NCBI GenBank assembly: GCA_027352645.1
Contig: DAIEIL010000194.1
Location: 1-7,630, forward strand
DNA: 7,630 nt
Origin: Rhodobiaceae bacterium
Lineage (GTDB): Bacteria > Pseudomonadota > Alphaproteobacteria > Parvibaculales > Parvibaculaceae
Reading direction: 5' to 3'
Shown: one piece after another, positions 1 through 5,701 of the stretch
Layout: the number at the start of each line of letters is the position of its first letter
Numbering within the stretch: the first letter of the stretch is position 1
Notes under the pieces: model-generated
What the model was told of the DNA's origin: nothing
Databases searched by the model: none
What the model saw: only the letters and a program-made list of their open reading frames with translations
Translations under genes and position numbers: made by a program

Positions 1-996
1 GGGCAGTTCGATGCCGACAAAGCCCTTGTCCTTGGCCTTCTGACCGAGAAGGCCATGGGTGAAGCTGAACTCCTGCACGTCATTGGCGATCTCGACCATC
101 GCCGGGCTCTGCAGCAGCGCGACCGCCTTGGCGGGGTCGTAATAGAAGCCTGTCGTTTTCACCTGACCGTCGAAATCGGCAAGGTTGGTGCCCGATGCCG
201 CCGCCATGAAGGTGCGAGCGTCGATGCCTTCCTTGTCGTTCTTCTGCATGATGCCGAGCACTTCGTACCAGGCACCCGCCAGCGCCTTTCCGAATTCAGG
301 ATGCGCCTTCAGCGTCGCAGTGTTGGCAACGACAATGTCCTGAATCGCGCCGGGAAGCTTCGAACTGTCGAAGACTTCGGAGACATCGGGCATGTTCCTG
401 ATCTGGCTGGTCGCCGGGTTCCAGGCAACCAGCGCCTTCACTTCCGGCGTGCCGAAGGCAGCAACGAAATCGGCATCGGCGATATTCGCCGTCGTGATGT
501 CGCTCTCCTTCAGGCCAGCCTGCTTCATCGCGAGCCAGAGCATGTAGTGCGAGACGGAATACTGCACCAGATAGACCTTCTGGCCCTTGATGTCGGCAAG
601 CGTCTTGTCCTTGCCCTTGATGAAGATGGCGTCGTTGCCGTTGGTGTAGTCGCCGAGAATGATGAGCGAGGAATCGACGCCACCGGCGGACGGAATGGTG
701 AGCGTGTCGATGGTTGTGTCTGCCACGGCGTCGAACTGCCCGGCCGTGTACTGGTTGATCGACTCGACGTAATCGTTGATCTGAACAAGGTCGATCTTGA
801 TGCCGTATTTGTCGGCCCACTTCTTCAGAATGCCGGACTTCTCGGCATAGGCCCAGGGCATGTAGCCGGTATAGATCGACCAGGCGAATTTGAACGTCTT
901 GTCCGCGGCGGCGGCAGGCTGAACGGCGGTAACAGCCATCAGAGCGGCAGCCAGAAGCGCGAATACCGTCTTTCTCAATCGCGGCAGCCTATTCAT
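1..996 (-). CDS. ABC transporter substrate-binding protein, urea carboxylase-associated type (3' end off window)
   Basis: This is a periplasmic solute-binding protein that would deliver a small ligand to an ABC importer. The 332 visible residues start with a Sec signal peptide: basic MNRLPRLRKT, a hydrophobic stretch at about 11-24, and an Ala-rich cleavage region near residues 28-32. The mature part carries sequences I recognise from the nitrate/taurine-type binding proteins encoded next to urea carboxylase genes (TIGR03427-like): WSIYTGYMPW (39-48), QINDYVESINQYTAGQFD (72-89), the IPSAGGVDSS region (101-110), SVSHY (147-151) and AFGTPEVKALVAWNP (180-194). An AAGGA ribosome site lies 6 nt before the ATG. 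The gene follows the oxygenase gene by 84 nt, and its stop lies beyond the left edge. The permease and ATPase genes are not visible. The family assignment is from remembered sequence similarity. Urea, guanidine or another nitrogenous ligand is inference. Confidence 0.86.
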   Translation of the reverse strand, partial: MNRLPRLRKTVFALLAAALMAVTAVQPAAAADKTFKFAWSIYTGYMPWAYAEKSGILKKWADKYGIKIDLVQINDYVESINQYTAGQFDAVADTTIDTLTIPSAGGVDSSLIILGDYTNGNDAIFIKGKDKTLADIKGQKVYLVQYSVSHYMLWLAMKQAGLKESDITTANIADADFVAAFGTPEVKALVAWNPATSQIRNMPDVSEVFDSSKLPGAIQDIVVANTATLKAHPEFGKALAGAWYEVLGIMQKNDKEGIDARTFMAAASGTNLADFDGQVKTTGFYYDPAKAVALLQSPAMVEIANDVQEFSFTHGLLGQKAKDKGFVGIELP

Positions 997-1002
997 GATC
1001 TG

Positions 1003-1007
1003 TCCTT
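1003..1007 (-). promoter_or_regulatory. Ribosome binding site of the substrate-binding protein gene
   Basis: On the minus strand this reads AAGGA, 6 nt before the ATG at 996. It supports that start, which also gives a complete signal peptide. Confidence 0.7.
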
Positions 1008-1014
1008 TCAATGG

Positions 1015-1029
1015 GCGGAGCGCGTCCGC
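1015..1029 (-). other. Short GC-rich hairpin ahead of the binding-protein gene
   Basis: Two 5-bp arms (GCGGA and TCCGC) flank a 5-nt loop, about 18 nt before the start codon and just upstream of the ribosome site. It lies in the 84-nt gap between the oxygenase stop and the binding-protein start. No T-run follows, so it does not look like an intrinsic terminator. It could stabilise the mRNA or be chance in GC-rich DNA. Confidence 0.25.
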
Positions 1030-1080
1030 GATCCCGCAGGGTTGAGGCGTTTCCGCATTTGTCGTTTCTCTATGGTCCAA

Positions 1081-2166
1081 TCAGGCGCGTTCCTTGCGCC
1101 CGAAGAATGTTTCGCCGGTCGTCTCCGATTCCGGAATGGCGATCAGGCCTTCCTTCTCAAGCTTCCTGAGATAGGCGAAGGTGCGCATCGTCTGGGCGAG
1201 AAGATGATCGCCTGCGACATAGGCCGGATAGGTACGAGTGGCGCCCTCCTCGATAAATTGAGGCAGCGGCTCTACCACCGTGTCGTAATCGACCGAGCAG
1301 AAGAGCGGGAAGGAATAGCGCTCATAGGCGACCCGGCGCACACGATGCGCCGTGGCGATGAAGCGGCCATTGGTCATGGCTTCCAGCATGTCACCGATGT
1401 TGATGACAAAAGCGCCCGGCACCGGCGGCGCGTCGACCCAGTTGCCCTCTGCATTGACGACTTCGAGACCCGGCGCCGTGACATGCAGAATGGTGAAGCA
1501 CTCATAATCGGTGTGCGGGCTGATGCCGAAATTGCTGGAGCTGCCGCCGATCGCCGAAGCGTCGAAACCTTCCGCTTCCGGGTAATGAACAAGGCGAAGC
1601 TGCGACGGCGGCTTGGTCAGATAGCGGTCGAAGTAATTTTCCTCGAGACCGAGCGCCAGCGCGAAGCCGCGGAACAACGTGCGCCCCAGCGAAATCGCCG
1701 CCTCGTAATAGGCATAGATGCCCTCCCTGAAGCCCTCGACTTCGCGCGGCCACTGGTTCGGCCCGAGAAGGCGGTATCCCTTGATGTGATCCGGATCGTC
1801 CTCGGCGAGGTCAATGGAGAGGTCGAAGGCTTCCTTCTTGTCGACGCTCGGCACGTCGCCCGCATAGAAATTCTCTTCGCCCATGGGGACATAGCCCCGA
1901 TGCGCGCGCGAATTGCCGATGTAATATTTCTTCTTCACGTCGTCCGGCAGCGCAAAGAAGGCCGCCGCCTTGGCCTGAAGATTTTCGATCCGTTCCGGCG
2001 CGATGCCGTGACCCGTGACATAGAGAAAGCCGACTTCGCTCGCGGCCTTCTCCATTTCCCGGGCAACAGCTTTCCTTGCTTCCGGATCGCCGCCGAGAAG
2101 CGGCGCGATATCGACAAGCGGGATATGATCGAAGGCTCTTCCTTTTGCCATCTTCGTCTCCATCAT
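1081..2166 (-). CDS. Isopenicillin N synthase-family Fe(II)/2-oxoglutarate-dependent oxygenase
   Basis: This is a 361-residue cytosolic non-haem iron oxygenase of the IPNS/plant 2-ODD type, a normal length for the family. The N-terminal dioxygenase domain covers about residues 14-130 (IPLVDI, then VGFLYVTGHGI at 45-55). The C-terminal double-stranded beta-helix holds the iron triad: H218 and D220 in PHTDYE, and H274 in ATAHRVRR. R283 and S285 in YERYSF form the RxS motif that usually binds the 2-oxoglutarate C5 carboxylate. An intact triad plus RxS predicts an active enzyme that uses 2-oxoglutarate, O2 and Fe(II). The primary substrate cannot be read from sequence. An AGGAG site 6 nt upstream favours the ATG at 2166 over the adjacent ATG at 2163 or the one at codon 6. 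The ATG overlaps the stop of the upstream gene (ATGA), implying translational coupling. A binding-protein gene lies downstream, so the substrate may be related to an imported compound (inference). Confidence 0.93.
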   Translation of the reverse strand: MMETKMAKGRAFDHIPLVDIAPLLGGDPEARKAVAREMEKAASEVGFLYVTGHGIAPERIENLQAKAAAFFALPDDVKKKYYIGNSRAHRGYVPMGEENFYAGDVPSVDKKEAFDLSIDLAEDDPDHIKGYRLLGPNQWPREVEGFREGIYAYYEAAISLGRTLFRGFALALGLEENYFDRYLTKPPSQLRLVHYPEAEGFDASAIGGSSSNFGISPHTDYECFTILHVTAPGLEVVNAEGNWVDAPPVPGAFVINIGDMLEAMTNGRFIATAHRVRRVAYERYSFPLFCSVDYDTVVEPLPQFIEEGATRTYPAYVAGDHLLAQTMRTFAYLRKLEKEGLIAIPESETTGETFFGRKERA

Positions 2167-3008
2167 GAAGCGCTCCTGACTTTTGCCTCGATGGGGAAGG
2201 CGTCGAGCGCGCCTTGCGCATCAAGGAGCTGCCACTTCCGCGCAACATCCCGCCCGTCGGCGTCAATGTCGGAAAGAACGATCGCGCCGGACGCCTTCGA
2301 AGCCCAGACGGGATCGATGCGCTCACGCTCGCGGAAAGGCAGGCTCGAGCGCTGGATGATCCAGCCCGCATCGGTGACGACACCTTGCGAAATTTCACAG
2401 TCGATGAGGTTCTGCGCATCCTCGACGCTTTCGGCACCCGCAACGCATTCCTGAAGATGCAATCCTGCCGGTACCGCCGCGCTGCGCGCGCGGGCATACA
2501 TGAAGAGAGAGCCAAGACGCATCAGATAGGCGCGAGTGCCATCGGCAGGATCGTCGAGCCGAAGCGTGCAGACGGGATCGAGATCGACGGGCTCGCGGTG
2601 CCAGTGCTCGATATAGGGAATGTCCTTCCCCTCCTCGACCATCATGTCGGGCTCCATCCAGAGGCGGCCCTGATCGGAATAGATCGCCTGCGGCTGAAAA
2701 TCGATCTCGCGCCGCCACTCGAAGAATCCGTCGGCATAGTGAAGCTCGCCCGCGAAACCCTCTTGCGAGGCAAGCCAGTCAAGCTGCGTGAAGTTAAGCG
2801 CACGCAAATTCCTGACGCCGCGAAAATCGGGGCGGCCTGCGGGCTGGCGCAGATCGAGGTAATAGCTCGGCCCCTGCATCCAGTTGACGAAGGTTGTGCG
2901 GTCGCTGCGGCCATCGGGCCAGTCGATGAGGGAGCGGCTCCAGAGGCCTGCAAGGGTCTCGATGGTCGGCTCGCTCTTCGGTTCGATCCGTAGTCCGATA
3001 TTCGCCAT
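2163..3008 (-). CDS. Uncharacterised protein, possibly HRI1-like (lipocalin-like)
   Basis: This is a 281-residue soluble protein with no signal peptide, membrane segment or recognisable catalytic motif. It is rich in aromatic residues and short beta-type stretches: LWSRSLIDWPDG (22-33), TTFVNWMQGPSYYLDLRQP (38-56), GELHYADGFFEWRREIDF (87-104), GRLWMEPDMMVEEG (114-127) and IEHWHRE (133-139). The repeated W/DLR and FFEWRREIDF pattern faintly recalls the two-domain lipocalin-like HRI1 family described from yeast. That is a memory-based resemblance, not a demonstrated match. The start at 3008 (MANIGL) has a GGA 8 nt upstream. An in-frame ATG at 3059 would add 17 residues (MAFLRRML...) but has no ribosome site and lies closer to a palindromic site. 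The stop overlaps the oxygenase ATG by 4 nt, so the two proteins are probably made together. A ligand-binding or accessory role for the oxygenase is inference only. Confidence 0.82.
   Translation of the reverse strand: MANIGLRIEPKSEPTIETLAGLWSRSLIDWPDGRSDRTTFVNWMQGPSYYLDLRQPAGRPDFRGVRNLRALNFTQLDWLASQEGFAGELHYADGFFEWRREIDFQPQAIYSDQGRLWMEPDMMVEEGKDIPYIEHWHREPVDLDPVCTLRLDDPADGTRAYLMRLGSLFMYARARSAAVPAGLHLQECVAGAESVEDAQNLIDCEISQGVVTDAGWIIQRSSLPFRERERIDPVWASKASGAIVLSDIDADGRDVARKWQLLDAQGALDAFPIEAKVRSAS
2173..2177 (-). promoter_or_regulatory. Ribosome binding site of the oxygenase gene
   Basis: On the minus strand this is AGGAG, 6 nt before the ATG at 2166. It lies inside the end of the upstream coding region. 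It decides the start among three nearby ATGs. Confidence 0.7.
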
Positions 3009-3086
3009 TCGTCTCGTCCGATACTGCACTGCACAAAGCATGCGTCGGAGAAAGGCCATAGGCGAAGACAGGAAATTCCGATGCCA

Positions 3087-3107
3087 CCCATAGATGCGAT
3101 CTATGGG
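3087..3107. promoter_or_regulatory. Perfect inverted repeat with T-N11-A LysR-type box, candidate operator
   Basis: Arms CCCATAGAT and ATCTATGGG are separated by the 3-nt spacer GCG, giving a perfect 9-bp dyad. Within it, ATAG-N7-CTAT fits the T-N11-A consensus of LysR-type regulators. The dyad covers the lysR stop codon and lies about 80-100 nt before the preferred start (3008) of the next gene, a normal place for an activator site. No T-run follows on either strand, which argues against a simple intrinsic terminator. The fold is visible; binding by the adjacent LysR protein is inference. Confidence 0.55.
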
Positions 3108-4039
3108 CGCTCGCCGAGGCGGCCCAGAATCTCGTGGAGGAACAATTCGGTCGGCGTGTCGCGCGCGTCCTGCTCGCGGGTGATGAGATAGACGTGATAG
3201 CTGGGCAGCAGATCGTCGGGCAGCAGGGGATGGAGATTGTGCGCCCGGTCGATTTCTTCCGCGACACAGGTGGGTAGAAAGCCGATGCCGACACCAAGCT
3301 CGATGAGGCGCTTCACTTCGTGCAGGTTTTCCGCAAAGCCGGCCGCATGGCGGCCAAGCCCGTAGCGACGGCGGAAGCGCTCCAGCTCCTCGGGCTCATC
3401 CTCGCCCGTCATGACGAAAGGCTCGTCGCAGAGCATGGCCGGCTGGCCGACGGTGCGTCCGAAGAGCGGATGACTTCGGCTGCAATAGAGCTGCTGCACT
3501 TCCTTCATCAGCGGCGCGTAGCGCAGGCCCTCGCTCGGCGCGCTGTCGCAGGCAATGCCCACTTCAGCCTCGCCGAGCTTCAGCGCCTTGATGACGCCGC
3601 GCCAGGCCACGACGTCGAGACGGATCTCGACCCCCGGATGAAGCTCATGAAAAGCGGCAATGGCTCCGTCGAATTCCGGCGAGACGATGCTCGACATGAT
3701 GGTGATGTTGATCACGCCCTCGACGAGATTCGCGGCGCGAGCGACTTCGTGCGGCGCGGTACGCACCGCCCCCGTCATGGCCTCGCAGAGCGGCACCAGC
3801 GCGCGGCCCGCCGGTGTCAGCTCTATGCCCTGGCTGGTGCGGCGGCAAAGCTCGACGCCCAGATGCTCCTCAAGCCGCTTCAGGCCTGCGCTGATCGTCG
3901 GCTGTTGCTTGTTGAGATGGCGCGCCGCCGCGCTGATACCCCCCGAATTGACGATTTCAAGGAAGAGCCCGAACAGGTTCCAATCGACATTACGAACGAA
4001 ATTCCGCTCGTCCTGCGGGATGAGGTTAAGCTTCGGCAT
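3101..4039 (-). CDS. LysR-family transcriptional regulator
   Basis: This is a 312-residue LysR-type regulator from the ATG at 4039. An 18-residue leader precedes the winged helix-turn-helix (about 19-78): DWNLFGLFLEIVNSGGISAAA, the recognition helix with QQPTISAGLKRLEEHLG, and the wing ending CRRTSQGIELTPAGRAL. An effector-binding domain of the periplasmic-binding fold follows (about 106-300), with INITIMSSIVS, GEAEVGIACD and LIELGVGIGFLP. A TTG codon at 4084 would extend the frame by 15 residues, but an ATG start gives a usual family length; an AAGG lies about 10 nt upstream, a weak ribosome site. The gene reads in the same direction as both neighbours and is not divergent from a target, so it may sit within a longer transcript. 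A LysR-type box overlaps its stop codon ahead of the next gene, making the downstream oxygenase/transport genes its likeliest targets. The effector is unknown. Confidence 0.93.
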   Translation of the reverse strand: MPKLNLIPQDERNFVRNVDWNLFGLFLEIVNSGGISAAARHLNKQQPTISAGLKRLEEHLGVELCRRTSQGIELTPAGRALVPLCEAMTGAVRTAPHEVARAANLVEGVINITIMSSIVSPEFDGAIAAFHELHPGVEIRLDVVAWRGVIKALKLGEAEVGIACDSAPSEGLRYAPLMKEVQQLYCSRSHPLFGRTVGQPAMLCDEPFVMTGEDEPEELERFRRRYGLGRHAAGFAENLHEVKRLIELGVGIGFLPTCVAEEIDRAHNLHPLLPDDLLPSYHVYLITREQDARDTPTELFLHEILGRLGERP

Positions 4040-4111
4040 GGTTCGTTGCGCCTTCTTTCCAAGCCCCGTCGATTGAGGGAGCAAGTTCCGGACCAGATGG
4101 CGCGCGGCGGC
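4040..4111 (-). other. 72-nt gap between the Anbu operon and lysR
   Basis: I find no hairpin followed by a T-run and no convincing -35/-10 pair here. The gap could hold a weak promoter for lysR, or transcription from the upstream operon may simply continue. The in-frame TTG at 4084 is the only alternative lysR start in it. Confidence 0.4.
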
Positions 4112-4855
4112 TCAGAACTCCCATTCCGGGCCAGGAATCGCCTGATAGGCGCGCGTCAGCGCATCCGACCATGACTGCCGCAGACCCTTGAAATAGGCAT
4201 CGTCGTCCTTGATGCGCCGGCTGAGCGCGACCTTCAGCGCATCGCGGCGATAAACCATGAGGTCGATGGGAAGGCCGACCGAAAGGTTCGAGCGGATCGT
4301 CGAATCCATAGAGATGAGCGCGAGCTTCAGCGCATCGCCTACATCGGTCTCGTAGGTCGCGGCGCGGTCGATGATGGGCTTGCCATATTTGTGCTCGCCG
4401 ATCTGGAAATAGGGCGTGTCTTCCGTCGCCTCGATGTAATTGCCCGCCGCGTAAATCTGAAAGAGCCGGAGGCGGCCATTGCCGATCTGCCCGCCAAGCA
4501 GGATCGAGACGTTGAAAGTTTCCGACTGCGCCTCGAGCGAAGGACCGTCGACCTTGTAAATCTCCCGGACCGCCTGCCCCATCAACTGGGCCGCACGAAC
4601 CATGCTTGGAACGGAGTGGAGCGTTTCCTGCGGCTCCCCCTCATAAAGTGACAGGCCCTGTTCGGTCACCAGATTGACGATCGCCTGGCTCAGGGCAAGG
4701 TTTCCCGCCGTCATGATGCCGATGACGCGGTCACCCGGGCGCTCGATCGTGGTGAGCTTGCGGAAGGTCGAGATGTTGTCGACGCCCGCATTGGTGCGTG
4801 TGTCCGCGAGCATGACGAGACCGCCTCGAAGGCGAAGCGCAACGCAATAAGTCAT
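4112..4855 (-). CDS. Anbu, proteasome-like Ntn-hydrolase (bacterial proteasome-related peptidase)
   Basis: This is a 247-residue protein of the Anbu (ancestral beta-subunit; COG3484) family, relatives of 20S proteasome beta subunits and HslV that assemble into open helical or ring-like oligomers. It begins M-T-Y-C-V-A-L, so removal of Met would expose Thr as the N-terminal nucleophile without a propeptide. Matching active-site residues follow: D18 in LADTRTNAG and K33 in FRKLTT (17 and 32 after Met removal), then GIMTAGNLALSQ (46-57) in the proteasome-like core. GQIGNGRLRLFQIYAAGNYIEA (116-137) and the region about IRSNLSVGLPIDL also look typical of the family. Length and N-terminus favour Anbu over HslV (about 180 residues, normally paired with hslU). 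A GGAA about 9 nt upstream is a modest ribosome site. It is the last of four genes in the ATP-grasp/alpha-E/transglutaminase run and begins 22 nt after the previous stop. Natural substrates are not established, and no ATPase partner is visible. Confidence 0.93.
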   Translation of the reverse strand: MTYCVALRLRGGLVMLADTRTNAGVDNISTFRKLTTIERPGDRVIGIMTAGNLALSQAIVNLVTEQGLSLYEGEPQETLHSVPSMVRAAQLMGQAVREIYKVDGPSLEAQSETFNVSILLGGQIGNGRLRLFQIYAAGNYIEATEDTPYFQIGEHKYGKPIIDRAATYETDVGDALKLALISMDSTIRSNLSVGLPIDLMVYRRDALKVALSRRIKDDDAYFKGLRQSWSDALTRAYQAIPGPEWEF

Positions 4856-4877
4856 GAAATCAGTTCCGCCCGGATCG

Positions 4878-5693
4878 TTATTGTTGTGCCGCGCTCTCGC
4901 CGACCTTCAGCCGCACCTCGAGCGTCTCCTGCCCGCCGCCGCGCCGAAGGCCGCGCACAGGCGCCGCTTCAAGATAATCGAGCCCGGTGGCAACCCGCAC
5001 ATAGGCCGCCGTCGGGCAAATTCTGTTGGCGACATCGAAGCCAACCCAGCCAAGCCCATCAATATAGGCTTCCGCCCATGCGTGGCTCGCCTCTTGTTCC
5101 ATATCGGAGTCGATCCAGAGATAGCCGCTGACATAGCGCGCCGGAATGCCAAGCATACGCGCCGCCGAAATGAAGACATGCGCGTGGTCCTGACAGACGC
5201 CGGAGCCCTTGGCGAGCGCTTCAGCCGCCGTCGTCTGCGCATCCGTATTGCCGATGTGATAATCGAGCGCGTCGCGCACCGTCTCCATCAACCGGTGCGC
5301 GAGGTCGAGTGGCGAGAGGTCGGAAGCCGAACGGGCCCGTTCGGCAAGAGCGACGATCGCCCCGTCGGCATCGGTGAGATCGGTGCGGCGCAGATAGAAG
5401 CGCGGCGAAAAGGGCTCATGCGCGTTGACGACGCCGCTGCGGTCCAGCGTCTCGACCTCCGCCGTCACACGGATCGCAATCTCCTGATGCGGGCGTTCGA
5501 CATAAAGCATCTGGAGGACATTGCCGTAAACATCGCGCGCCTCGGTGAGGCTCGCCTGCGCCGGCACTTGCAGACGCCAGCTCAGGATCGTCTGCGTCGC
5601 ATTGTCGAGCGGCTTCAGGCGCAGCGCCTGGATCGCATAGGAGGCTGGCTCCGCGTATCGGTAGACAGTCTCGTGATTGATATGGATGCGCAT
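4878..5693 (-). CDS. Transglutaminase-like cysteine hydrolase (COG1305 type)
   Basis: This is a 271-residue cytosolic protein with two parts. An N-terminal beta-rich domain typical of bacterial transglutaminase-like proteins (MRIHINHETVYRY, then LRLKPLDN and VYGN) covers about residues 1-100. A transglutaminase core follows, with the papain-like triad C167 in GSGVCQDHAHVF, H204 in ASHAWAEAY and D220 in GFDVAN, all intact. Such proteins are predicted peptidases or amidases, and cross-linking activity should not be assumed. Two starts are possible. The ATG at 5693 gives the usual family N-terminus. A GTG at 5705 adds MKFR- and overlaps the alpha-E stop by 4 nt (GTGA). Neither has a strong ribosome site; I prefer the ATG. 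Either choice implies tight coupling to the alpha-E gene. In this gene set the enzyme is thought to process a product of the ATP-grasp/alpha-E pair, which is inference from gene context. Confidence 0.92.
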   Translation of the reverse strand: MRIHINHETVYRYAEPASYAIQALRLKPLDNATQTILSWRLQVPAQASLTEARDVYGNVLQMLYVERPHQEIAIRVTAEVETLDRSGVVNAHEPFSPRFYLRRTDLTDADGAIVALAERARSASDLSPLDLAHRLMETVRDALDYHIGNTDAQTTAAEALAKGSGVCQDHAHVFISAARMLGIPARYVSGYLWIDSDMEQEASHAWAEAYIDGLGWVGFDVANRICPTAAYVRVATGLDYLEAAPVRGLRRGGGQETLEVRLKVGESAAQQ

Positions 5694-5701
5694 TCGAAAC
5701 T

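Noticed and set aside
997..1080. Possible guanidine-type riboswitch ahead of the binding-protein gene
   Set aside because: The gap is only 84 nt and I see none of the conserved guanidine-I sequence blocks, only a 5-bp hairpin.
55..2454. A 799-codon open frame on the plus strand, antisense to the binding protein, oxygenase and end of the unknown gene
   Set aside because: It spans three well-supported minus-strand genes and their gaps, has Arg/Gly/Asp-rich composition with no recognisable domain, and is the expected by-product of GC-rich codon use on the opposite strand.
2214..2993. Plus-strand open frame antisense to the unknown gene
   Set aside because: The minus-strand frame is favoured by its overlap with the oxygenase, its ribosome site and its more natural protein composition. 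The plus frame shows no domain.
3009..3059. Longer start (ATG at 3059) for the unknown gene
   Set aside because: No ribosome site precedes it, and the added residues look unlike the rest of the protein. The ATG at 3008 has a GGA at suitable spacing.
3087..3107. Intrinsic terminator for lysR
   Set aside because: The dyad is strong, but no T-run follows on the minus strand, the stem is not GC-rich in the middle, and the T-N11-A pattern fits an operator better. A terminator role is not fully excluded.
3320..4174. Plus-strand open frame antisense to lysR
   Set aside because: It lies opposite a clear LysR helix-turn-helix and effector domain and has low-complexity Arg/Ala-rich translation.
4112..4855. 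HslV peptidase or true 20S beta subunit
   Set aside because: The length of 247 residues, the MTYCVAL start without propeptide, and the ATP-grasp/alpha-E/transglutaminase neighbours fit Anbu. No hslU or alpha-subunit gene is present.
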